This document shows positions 31,264 through 40,222 of a DNA stretch of 64,000 nt, piece by piece. This DNA comes from Ryuthela nishihirai. Its lineage: Eukaryota; Arthropoda; Arachnida; Araneae; Heptathelidae. Both the position numbers and the translations under genes were made by a program. Location of the stretch: positions 41,822,135 to 41,886,134 of the forward strand of contig JAWZYU010000010.1 of assembly GCA_038380435.1 (NCBI GenBank), in the 5' to 3' direction. Under the pieces are notes generated by a model. It ran no database searches and was not told the origin of the DNA. It saw only the letters and a list, made by a program, of their open reading frames with translations. Each line of letters opens with the position of its first letter. Positions within the stretch are counted from its first letter, which is position 1.

Positions 31264-31715
31264 CACTTGCCCCTATTACCAGAAGAAGTGCTGGAAGCAT
31301 TTTTAGAAGTTGCTGATCTGTTCTCTGATTTAAACGAATATAATGAACAAATCGAGCAAATTCTCCTTTATTTCGAACATACATATGTTCGGGGTCGACA
31401 GCTCAGGAACGGCACTTACAAACAACCTCTATTTAATATTTCTATTTGGAACCATAGGCAATCTGCAGCCAACTGTATAGCCAGGACTACAAATCACTTT
31501 TTCAGTGTTCCCATCCAACTGTTTGAAAATTTCTGGACAACATCGTCAAAGAATTATCCTTACAACATACAAACTGTTTGCAGCATTTAACTGGTCAACG
31601 AAACCCCGGACGTGGTAGGTACATTTCTTTAAAACAACGTATTTCAAATATTGTACAAAATTACGACGCTAATAGACGATTGGATTTCTTGCGTTGCATA
31701 GCTCATATGACTTAA
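31264..31715 (+). pseudogene. MULE transposase, C-terminal fragment
   Basis: The plus-strand frame gives LPEEVLEAFLEVADLF, YFEHTYVRGRQLRNGTYKQP and IWNHRQSAANCIARTTN. After a +1 shift near 31495 it continues FQCSHPTVWKFLDNIVKELS and GRGRYISLKQRISNIVQNYD, ending RCIAHMT with TAA at 31713-31715. This is the conserved C-terminal half found in animal Mutator-like (MULE) transposase relatives, where TTNSVEGWHF-type sequence would sit at the shift; that part is deleted. The catalytic DDE core upstream is missing. Confidence 0.72.
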
Positions 31716-31867
31716 TGTTTTTATTTGATGTTTTCTATTTAAATTTAATTTTATCTATGTATTTTTTTAAGTGAAAATTTTTCTAATTATAGGAAAGTTT
31801 AAGTATTTGATATGACAACCAAATAATTTAATAAATTTTAAATAAAAATTGAATAGTGTAATTTTTT

Positions 31868-31955
31868 TCCATGTGTAATTTATTCCTTGTGTAATTCTGT
31901 CCATGTGTGATTATTGCAGTGTAATTTTATCATGTGTAATTTTATCATGTAACCC
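31868..31955 (+). repeat. Degenerate 15-20-bp tandem repeat
   Basis: Five or so units of TGTGTAATTTTATCCA-like sequence (TGTGTAATTTATTCCT, TGTGTAATTCTGTCCA, TGTGTGATTATTGCAG, TGTGTAATTTTATCA). Short array, no coding value. Confidence 0.6.
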
Positions 31956-31976
31956 TTTTAGGTACGGAATTAATTG

Positions 31977-32070
31977 AAAAAAATACCTCAAGCAGCTACT
32001 TGGTACAGACATCTGACATGTATCCTGTCACTATAAGACTCATAGAGAATCTGTAAGAAAGATGGGCTGT
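31977..32070 (-). repeat. Old SINE-B 3' part
   Basis: AAAAATACCTCAAGCAGCTA, TTGGTACAGACATCTGACAT, TATCCTGTCACTATAAGAC match the SINE-B tail in minus orientation at low identity. Confidence 0.6.
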
Positions 32071-32085
32071 TTTATATATATATAT

Positions 32086-32341
32086 TTGCACACAATGGGT
32101 TAAATGGCCCCGTCGAAGAATCCCAATGGCTCAGAGAAAGTTGGCGGAAGGAGACCCATGAAAGGAAACAGCTGGTAGTTTCCCGTCAAGGCATCCAGCG
32201 TGTTCTTTAACGTATGGTTTAACATATAGTTTAACATCTGGTATCAACGCTGGTACAGCCAAGCCTTGGCTGTAGCAGCGTTGGTACCAGCTGGGGCTCG
32301 AACACGAGAATTGCAGATTATAAGCCTGGCGCGCTATCGAT
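32086..32341 (-). repeat. SINE-A copy with internal snap-back
   Basis: TTTGCACACAATGGGTTAAA to GCGCGCTATCGA covers both ends of SINE-A, but the middle is replaced: 32238-32263 and 32265-32290 are reverse complements (24 of 26 positions) around one base. Normal SINE-A sequence from the GTTAAAG block to the body is missing there. Confidence 0.8.
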
Positions 32342-32345
32342 ATTT

Positions 32346-32415
32346 TCTTTTCTTTTTCTTTTGGCCCTTTCACTTTCAGATTTGGTCAGCAAAAGGTTTC
32401 TTAGGAAGATTTGAG
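32346..32415 (+). repeat. About 70-bp dispersed repeat, copy 1
   Basis: TTTCTTTTTCTTTTGGCCCT, CACTTTCAGA and CAGCAAAAGGTTTCTTAG recur at 34232-34300 (TTTGGCCCTTTAACTTTCAG, CAGCAGAAAGTTTCTTAG). Class unknown. Confidence 0.55.
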
Positions 32416-32887
32416 TGCATTTTATCCCCAGTGACATTTCTCAGTAAAAGGCTTATTTTTGAAGTTAGGGGCATTCACATAACATGAAAATGTCTGGAAA
32501 CCTTTTCTAGTAGAGTGCATGTGTTAAAACCGTATTTATACATAAAGTCTCTACGAGTGGGGCAATATATGTAATTTATCCATACGTAAAAAATCAATGT
32601 ATGAAGCAATGATTAAGACTTTGGTTATTGCCGAAAATGAAAGATTATAACGAGATACCTCCAACTTCTTTGCACACACATAAAATACTTGATCAATGAG
32701 AACCGACAAGCCCTTAACTCAATGCGCCTCCCTTTCATTTTCCCGCTTTGTTGGACTTCTTCACCTCTCCAAAAGGCACCATTTTGTATGTGGCCCTGTT
32801 CAGTAGCATTTCTATTTGTTGCTAACGTGTTGGCCCAATCTCGAAATACTTGGGGTCAGGTTTAACAGGAGTCTGTTAGAATTTGTT

Positions 32888-33070
32888 TTGCCCCTTGCGT
32901 GAGTGGTTAACGTGCTTGGCTACTAATCAAAGAGGTGCCTGGGTTCCAGACTCGAGTAAGGCACGGATGCTTCTTTATTTGTATTGTCTCCACTAAGGTC
33001 TTTATGGCGAATTAACTGGCAGACTCCTGTCAGACCTCTATGGTAAGCAGCTCTTGAGGGAATATTTGTT
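32888..33070 (+). repeat. SINE-B, full length, diverged
   Basis: GCGTGAGTGGTTAACGTGC corresponds to the A box and GGGTTCCAGACTCG to the damaged B box, followed by GTCTCCACTAAGGTC, TGGCAGACTCCTGTCAGACC and AAGCAGCTCTTGAGG. Confidence 0.8.
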
Positions 33071-33194
33071 TCTTGCAGAGAAACCAACAGTAAGATCGGC
33101 GATATCTATAGCTAGTAAACAACAGAAGCATCCGTTTCACCAACTTTTTATTAAAATTCGATTCGGCTGATGGAAAAATCAATGCTACAAGGCG

Positions 33195-33207
33195 CCTGAA
33201 TTTCGAG
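33195..33207 (+). repeat. 13-bp target-site duplication, left
   Basis: CCTGAATTTCGAG, repeated at 33543-33555. The first one or two C may belong to the SINE end. Confidence 0.85.
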
Positions 33208-33542
33208 TTGTTGTTGTTGGGTTGTTTTACCTCTGAACGGCACTTTTTTGCACACCATGGGCTAAATGGCCAGGTCACAAGGACCCCGAAGGCTCAGAGA
33301 AGGTTGGGGGAGGGGACCCACTGGAACAGCTGTTGGGAGACAGATTCCAGTGGGTCCCCTCCCCCAAGCTTAACGTCCCATCCGACGGACGGCGGCCTTT
33401 TCAAACCCATCGGTGTCCCCTAATGACCGTGGGCAGGGCGGGGAATTTTGCGGAGATAAATCTCAACGCTGACCCAGCTGGGACTCGAACCTGGGTACTA
33501 CAGATTACGAGCCTGGCGCGCTACCGACTGAGCCACCCCCGC
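33208..33542 (-). repeat. SINE-A with TSD and perfect internal inverted repeat
   Basis: Both ends are intact and flanked by CCTGAATTTCGAG. Inside, 33304-33326 and 33345-33367 are exact 23-bp reverse complements around an 18-nt loop (33327-33344). The second arm replaces about 75 bp of normal SINE-A between the CTGTTGGGAGACAGA block and GCTTAACGTCCC. This is a copy of the CCAGTGGGTCCCCTCCCCCA strand inserted backwards. Confidence 0.92.
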
Positions 33543-33555
33543 CCTGAATTTCGAG
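33543..33555 (+). repeat. 13-bp target-site duplication, right
   Basis: Second copy of CCTGAATTTCGAG. Confidence 0.85.
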
Positions 33556-34515
33556 AGATTGGTGCAATGATCCATCAGCAATAATGCTAAAATGGAAATT
33601 GAATTTTGTAGGTTTCTTTTGGGATTTCTCTTTATTTTGGTGACTCTACCAATTTCGTAGCTTCCACCTTGGATGAGGTAATACTGTTTGTTTTTTATTA
33701 TCTAATGCAAATTTCAAGTGGTTTGACTTCCATGATATTGGCTAAATATGCTGTGTGAGTGTATAAATATTGCATTACCTTTCATCGAATAAAACAACTC
33801 TTAGAATGAATATTTGATGAGTACATTGCTCATTGAAATGATGAATACAGTGCTCATTTGAAGAACAAGGAATTGCAGAATCAGATAAATAAGACAGTTT
33901 ATAATTGGAGGGAGGAGGGGAAGAAGAGGAAGCGAAGGTCTATGGGCCTCATTTTTAAAAATTCAACTAACCGAAACAAAGGTTGTTGGTAAGCAAAATG
34001 GTCAGATCATCATGACCGCAATGGCTCAGAACAGACTCATTAGATAGCTGTTAGAATAGAGAACCTAACCATCCAGGTAGTTCTTTAGCTTGCACAACAA
34101 AAATTCTCAAGGCCACATAGAACCATGGGAGGGTCGTAAATAGAAACTTTTAAATCATATGCAAGGAAGTTCGATGACTCTCGAAATTTTAGAAACAGAA
34201 CTACGCTTTAGAATGATTTTAGGAAACCTTCATTTTTTTCTTTTCGTCTTCTTTTGGCCCTTTAACTTTCAGAATTGTCCAGCAGAAAGTTTCTTAGAAA
34301 TGCGCCTAATGTTAGAATTGCATATCTAATAATCAACAAACAGAACTGCAAACAAATCTTTTAAACAAACACCAATTGGTCTGACAACTTCAGATAAACA
34401 TTATTTTAGAAATCTCAAACGCAATCGGAACAGTTTTAAATCAGGACCGAAATTGTGAGAAGACATAGCAGTTAGAGAACTGTTGTCAATCCTAGAAATA
34501 ATTATATTCAAAATA
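33556..34515. other. Mostly unassigned DNA
   Basis: Apart from the second copy of the 70-bp dispersed repeat (34232-34300), nothing is recognisable. A purine-rich stretch lies at 33908-33938. Confidence 0.45.
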
Positions 34516-34698
34516 AAAAATAAATACCCTCTCAAGCAGCTGCTTGCCACAGAAGTCTGACAGGAGCCTATCGTTTATATGCCATAGCAGAAGCTCTGTG
34601 AGGATGGCAGTATCTCTGCAGAAAAAAAACACAAACATCCCTGTCTTACCCGGCTCGAACCCAGGTGCCTTAGATCAGTAACCATGCACTCTAACCAA
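34516..34698 (-). repeat. SINE-B, nearly full length
   Basis: AAATAAATACCCTCTCAAGC, GCCACAGAAGTCTGACAGGA, then GGATGGCAGTATCTCTGCAG, the B-box complement GGCTCGAACCC, and CAGTAACCATGCACTCTAACC at the head. Confidence 0.88.
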
Positions 34699-34759
34699 GA
34701 AAAAAAAAATGACATTTTCCGCCTCAAACATTTTGCGTCCTGTAGTGGCCTCTCCACTC

Positions 34760-36915
34760 CCCCCACTTTCTTTACAGTTGCCACTCTAGTACCCTTTTCC
34801 ATCCCTTTACAGTTGCCACTCTAGTACCCGTCTCCTCCCTTTACAATTGCCATTCTAATACCCTTCTCCATTCCTTTACAGTTGCTATCGTAGTACACTT
34901 CTCCATCCCTTTACACTTGCCACTCTAGTACCCCTTCTCCATCCCTTTACAGTTGTCACTCTAGTACCCTTCTCCTCCCTTTACAATTGCCATTCTAATA
35001 CTCTTCTCCATTCCTTTACAGTTGCTATCGTAGTACACTTCTCCATCCCCACTTGCCACTCTAGTACCCCTTCTCCATCCCTTTACAGCTGCCATTGTAG
35101 TTCCCTTCTCCATCCCTTTACAGTTGCCACTCTAGTACCGTTCTCCTCCCTTTACAGTTGCCATTCTAATACCCTTCTCCATTCCTTTAGAGTTGCTATC
35201 GTAGTACACTTCTCTATCCCTTTACAGTTGCCACTGTAGTACCCTTCTCCATCCCTTTACAGCTGCCACTGTAGTTCCCTTCTCCATCCCTTTACAGTTG
35301 CCACTGTAGTACCATTCTCCATCCCTTTGAAGTTGCCACTGTAGTACCCCTTTTCCACCCCTTTACAGTTTCCACTGTAGTACCCTTCTCCATCCCTTTA
35401 CAGTTGCCACTGTAGTTCCCTCTCCACCCCTTTACAGTTGCCACTGTAGTACCCTTCTCCATCCCTTTACAGTTGCCACTGTAGTACCCTTTTCCATCCC
35501 TTTACAGTTGCCACTGTAGTACCCCTTCTCCTTCCCTTTACAGTTTCCACTCTAGTACTCTTCTCCATCCCTTTACAGTTGCCACTGTAGTTCCCTTCTC
35601 TATCCCTTTACAGTTGCCACTGTAGTACCCTTCTCCATCCCTTTACAGTTGCCACTGTAGTACCCTTCTCCATTCCTTTACAGTTGCCACTGTAGTACCC
35701 TTCTCCATCCCTTTACAGTTGCCACTGTAGTACCCTTCTCCATCCCTTTACAGTTGCCACTGTAGTACCCTTCTCCATCCCTTTACAGTTGCCACTGTAG
35801 TTCCCTTCTCCATCCCTTTACAGTTTCCACTCTAGTACTCTTCTCCATCCCTTTACAGTTGCCACTGTAGTTCCCTTCTCCATCCCTTTACAGTTGCCAC
35901 TGTAGTACCCTTCTCCATCCCTTTACAGTTGCCACTGTAGTACCCTACTCCATCCCTTTACAGTTGCCACTGTAGTACCATTCTCCATCCCTTTGAAGTT
36001 GCCACTGTAGTACCCCTTTTCCATCCCTTTACAGTTTCCACTCTAGTACTCTTCTCCATTCCTTTACAGTTGCCACTGTAGTTCCCTTCTCCACCCCTTT
36101 ACAGTTGCCACTGTAGTACCCTTCTCCATCCCTTTACAGTTGCCACTGTAGTACCCTTCTCCATCCCTTTACAGTTGCCACTGTAGTACCATTCTCCATC
36201 CCTTTGAAGTTGCCACTGTAGTTCCCTTCTCCATCCCTTTACAGTTTCCACTCTAGTACTCTTCTCCATCCCTTTACAGTTGCCACTGTAGTTCCCTTCT
36301 CCATCCCTTTACAGTTGCCACTGTAGTACCCTTCTCCATCCCTTTACAGTTGCCACTGTAGTACCATTCTCCATCCCTTTGCAGTTGCCACTGTAGTACC
36401 ATTCTCCATCCCTTTGCAGTTGCCACTGTAGTACCCCTTCTCCATCCCTTTACAGTTTCTACTCTAGTACCCTTCTCCATTCCTTTACAGTTGCCACTGT
36501 AGTTCCCTTCTCCACCCCTTTACAGTTGCCACTGTAGTACCCTTCTCCATCCCTTTACAGTTGCCACTGTAGTACCCTTCTCCATCCCTTTACAGTTGCC
36601 ACTGTAGTACCCCTTCTCCATCCCTTTACAGTTTCCACTCTGGTACCTTCTCTGTCCCTTTACAGGTGCTATTGTAGTATCCCTCTCTATCCCTTTAGAA
36701 CCGCCACTATAGTACCCCTTCTCCATCCTTTTACAGTTGCCACTCTAGAACCCTTCTTCTCTCTAGTGGCAGCTCTATAGGGATGGAGAAACACCTTTAC
36801 AGCTGCCACTGTAGTATCCTTCTCATCCCTTTTACAGTTGCCACTATAATACCGTTCTCCGTCCCTTTGCTGCTGCCACTGCAGTACCCTTCTCTATTCT
36901 TTTACAGTTGCCGCT
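34760..36915. repeat. 35-bp minisatellite, about 60 units
   Basis: The consensus unit is CCCTTCTCCATCCCTTTACA followed by GTTGCCACTGTAGTA (35 bp). Most units from 35.2 to 36.6 kb are near identical, while the left edge carries CTCTAGTA in place of CTGTAGTA and is more diverged. Each consensus unit contains TACAGTTGCCACTGTA, a 6-bp stem with TGCC loop. A marker variant (CAGTTTCCACTCTAG) recurs at 35541, 35821, 36032, 36242, 36453 and 36629. One unit is inverted at about 36764-36792. Because 35 is not a multiple of 3, no long protein frame exists. Confidence 0.97.
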
Positions 36916-37186
36916 TTGGGATTTCAATGTCGAAATCAGCCTGTCACAATACCCAGGCATACTATCACTCAGGAGCTTGTCCAAGACATTTTTCGTTATT
37001 ATTCTGTAGTTTTCAGTGGTTTTTTTTTGTGATGGTGTTGGGAGCACGATGCTGACCTAATTTGTTTTTTCAATAACCCTGAAAAATTTCTTGGTACAAC
37101 GTATATAGTTACTTTTGCACTGGGGATGGTGGTAGTGTCCTCTTATGATATATATATGAATTGGAAACAGTTTGCATACACACATA

Positions 37187-37537
37187 CAAAATCCTCATGC
37201 AGCCTTGGACAAAGAAGTTTTACCAGAATGCGTAATTTTGTTCTCCAGATATGTATGTCCTGAGCTACAGCAGCTGCATTTGGACACTGTATTCCAATTC
37301 TAGCAAGTTTCTTTTGACATTGTCTGCCCATTGCATCCTAGATCACCCCCTTTTCCCCGAGTCCTTTGGCTATAATCTTCAAAATCCTATTCGCCAATCC
37401 ACCTATGCATAAAAGCAACGTGGCCAAACTAACGCAGTTTTCCTTTGCACAATATGCTATTCAAAGAAGGTTGCTCACTCTTTCTTCTAACCTCATCATT
37501 ACTTACAAAGTCAAACCATCTAATGCCCAAGATACTG
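37187..37537 (-). pseudogene. RTE LINE C-terminal fragment
   Basis: The minus strand reads VSNDE-like (37490-37515), a FGHVAFMH segment (37400-37430), then NWSPNAAAVAQDIHIWRTKL and RILVKLLC near 37200-37290, the same end region as 47271-47620. Multiple frameshifts; clearly older than the copy at 47.1 kb. Confidence 0.75.
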
Positions 37538-39099
37538 GAAGCAGTTTAGGTAACACATTATCGAAGGAACTTGTTCTGTTCTTTTAACCACAAAAGGTGG
37601 TTTGCCTTGTTAAAAACTACGCTATCTGTACTAATTGCTCAGAAAAGCGAAAGTTTACAAACTGAATGGTAATTTCATCGTTTGCAGATTAGTGTCTTAT
37701 TTATTGCACATTTATGCTTTCGTGGTTGCTGATACAAAATAAGGTCTAGGTCATGCCCACTTTCTGTCTCCAAGTAAACTCCTACAGCTTTAGTATCTTT
37801 TTACTCAATTGCAGCTTTTTCCCGAAATCCTCATAGTTTTATCATTATTCAATTTCGAGCTTTCGAAGATTTAAGGAAGATGCTCCGTGAATACGCGCTG
37901 CTATTATTTAATTCAAGTTTCAAGATTATTTTTAAAAATACCAGCATCGACAATGCAACTTTAAGGCTAAAAAGTGGGATATTTAGTCCTCTCGCCATAT
38001 GACCACCCACCAGCATGTTGAGCAGGGAAGGATGCGGATGTAACCGGATTCTCCTGCAGTGATTTGCAGAAGAGAGATGCCGGCCGTGGTTTCGACCCGT
38101 AACGGCCAGAAGGAAAGAACGAGGGGAGAGTGGGGGTGGTAGAGCACCATCTTCCTGGCTCTCTGCGATAGCGATCTTTGGCCACGTGTCTCTCTGTCGT
38201 CATTCATTTGGACTCCGTTTAGTCCTCCTGCATATTGGGGCAGTCGGCGAGAGGCCTGGGGCATGTGGGCTTTATCTCTTTTCCTCTGCTGCCAGTTGAT
38301 GTCGCTCTTGGAGACCAAGGGCTCCACAGGAACACTCTATCTGTGTGGTGGTTTCGAGGAAATAGGCCTTACGAAATCGACTGGTGCAAGGGAGAAATTT
38401 GTGAAGTCGCTTTTTTTAAAGCATTTTGCACATTTGTTTAGTGTCTTTAATTTTTTTTTGCCTCTTAAAGAGAGCACAGCTTTGTGTCTATTTAGAAACG
38501 TATGAATGAATTTCATGGAAAAAAAAAAGGGATATTGAAAAAAACAAATCAAAGTTTCGTTCTTTTCTTTTGATGACGCATATAATTGTCTTTTATTCGG
38601 CGCATTACAGGATGTTTTTCTTATCTCCATCTGTAAATAGGAACGTCAGGGTCATACCTGCCATAAAGCAAAACTCTGAACTTCAAGAGGCCGTTTTTTT
38701 AATATAATAGAGTTGATGAGTTGTGCATGCCTAAGTTTCCATTTACCCAAAGGAAGAGTAGCCTGCTATGTGTTAACCCAGCATCATCATCAAGAGAGCA
38801 ACTTGAGGAACTTTTGTCGATCTGAAATTGCAAACACCCCCAGTTGTACAGGAAGGTACCACTAAGAATAACAAAGATAGGAAAGGTTATTGTATAAGTC
38901 GAGCTTAGGAAAAGAAATACTAATTTTAAAACACTGCAAAGTGGAAAAGAAGCAAGTTTTCCTAGTTGTTTTGAACTGGACTTGTTTTTGCTTAATTTCT
39001 CTGATACATATCGATTTTTGACTCAGGTAGTTAATAACCTTCAGGTAAAGTTTTTTCTCACTTTAGGGTTTTGATTGTCTCTTTAGGTCCTTGTATATT
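37538..39099. other. Unassigned DNA with a GC-richer patch
   Basis: 37970-38360 is richer in GC than its surroundings and has overlapping ORFs on both strands (up to 114 codons on the minus strand) but no domain I recognise. It may be another repeat family. The remainder is AT-rich and blank. Confidence 0.4.
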
Positions 39100-39137
39100 A
39101 GGAATACAAGAGTTCTACCGAGAACTCTTGTGTTCCT
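39100..39137. repeat. 17-bp hairpin at the LINE 3' end
   Basis: AGGAATACAAGAGTTCT, ACCG, AGAACTCTTGTGTTCCT: arms complementary at 16 of 17 positions. It overlaps the last codons of the LINE frame. Confidence 0.9.
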
Positions 39138-39830
39138 AATTCTCTAAGTTCTGCAAAGAGTATATCCCTAGAAGTGTGGTACGTGAGACAGATTAATAAC
39201 ACGTGGGCCACAGTTTCTGTGGCAGTGCAGTTAGGGCATTTGCCAGATTCTGTTTTCTTCATGATGTAGAGTCTATCATTCAATCTGCTATGTCCACTTC
39301 TTAATCTGGTGATTTTCACTAAGTCATTTCTTTTGTCCAAACAGCAGCATACTTCAGAAATGTGTGGGAACATCAGTCTTCTGTGGTTTAGGGAGTTGAA
39401 GATTTGTTTATTGAAGGTATGCTGCAAATCTCCCTTGGAATTGCAGACTGAAGTTTTCTTTCGAAATATTTCAAGTTACGATGGGAATAGAGGGTTTTAA
39501 ATCTTTAGTTAAGGCATCAGTAGTTTCGTATCCAGTAAGACCAATATAGCTTGGGACCCACTGGAAATGAATTTTATTTTTGTTTAGGTTACTTTGTTCC
39601 TTCTAGAATTTTAGTATTTCAAAAATGAGAATTTGGTGGCAACATTTGCTTGGATCTTTCATTAGTGAAAAGCAGGGTAGCTTTTCTGTCAGTAACTATG
39701 ACAATTCTTTTTCTCTTTCCTTTGTTAGTCCATGCGACTGTTTGATGGCCATCAATTCAGTATTAGCGGCTCTGCTGGGTTTTTTTACCCTCATAATGTC
39801 AACTAACTCAATAATGATCAACTGAGGAAG
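39100..39830 (-). pseudogene. LINE ORF2 end: RNase H and zinc knuckle
   Basis: Minus-strand frames give SRAANTELMAIKQSHG (about 39740-39790), ERIVIVTD (about 39690), HFQWVPS/GLTGNETADALTK-like sequence (about 39520-39570, in the second frame), then LVKITRLRSGHSRLNDRLYI and CPNCTATETVAHVLLIC in the open frame 39098-39427. These are RNase H blocks (ELxAI, VTDS, WVPSHxGxxGNExAD) plus the C-terminal CCHC-type knuckle of I/Jockey-group LINEs. Frameshifts abolish function. A second fragment of this family lies at 44878-45017. Confidence 0.8.
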
Positions 39831-40214
39831 TTTGCGATTCAAATATCAACAGAAGTTTCAAAAGATTCGATTGCTACTACTACTACTCCATAGACTTAAC
39901 ATTAATTGTTAAAAACCGGTGTCTCTCATAGACTTAACATTAGAAGTTATTCAAATAACTGTTGCCGCCAATATATTTAAAAGCAGTAATCCATTAATTA
40001 ATTTCTTTCTGCTTTCTCGTGATAAAGCCATTGTTTGAGAAGTGGATAAGGAGCACGAGCATTTCTGCGAAAATTTGAAGTCGTTCGAAAATTTAAGCAT
40101 GAATAGTACACGAGATTCTTTGTTGAAATGAAGGCTTCGGAACTTCGTTTTAAAAATATGTAAAAGCTACGAAATGTAAGTAGAGATTTAGAGGTCCACG
40201 GGCCCTAAAGGGAA
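39831..40214. other. Unassigned flank of the hAT element
   Basis: CATAGACTTAACATTA occurs twice (about 39890 and 39929). Nothing else recognised. Confidence 0.45.
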
Positions 40215-40222
40215 CAACATTT
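40215..40222 (+). repeat. 8-bp target-site duplication, left
   Basis: CAACATTT, identical to 44049-44056. Confidence 0.92.

Noticed and set aside
36274..36726. Minus-strand repeat proteins encoded by the minisatellite
   Set aside because: The 35-bp unit shifts frame every repeat, and the frames end at stops inside the array. The peptides follow from the tandem repeat only.
34760..36915. CRISPR-like array
   Set aside because: Units abut without unique spacers, the repeat itself varies, and the rest of the window is animal-type DNA with LINEs and SINEs. It is a minisatellite.
37967..38327. Overlapping minus-strand ORFs of 78 and 114 codons in the GC-richer patch
   Set aside because: No recognisable domain, competing frames on both strands and no splice context. 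Higher GC alone lengthens chance ORFs.
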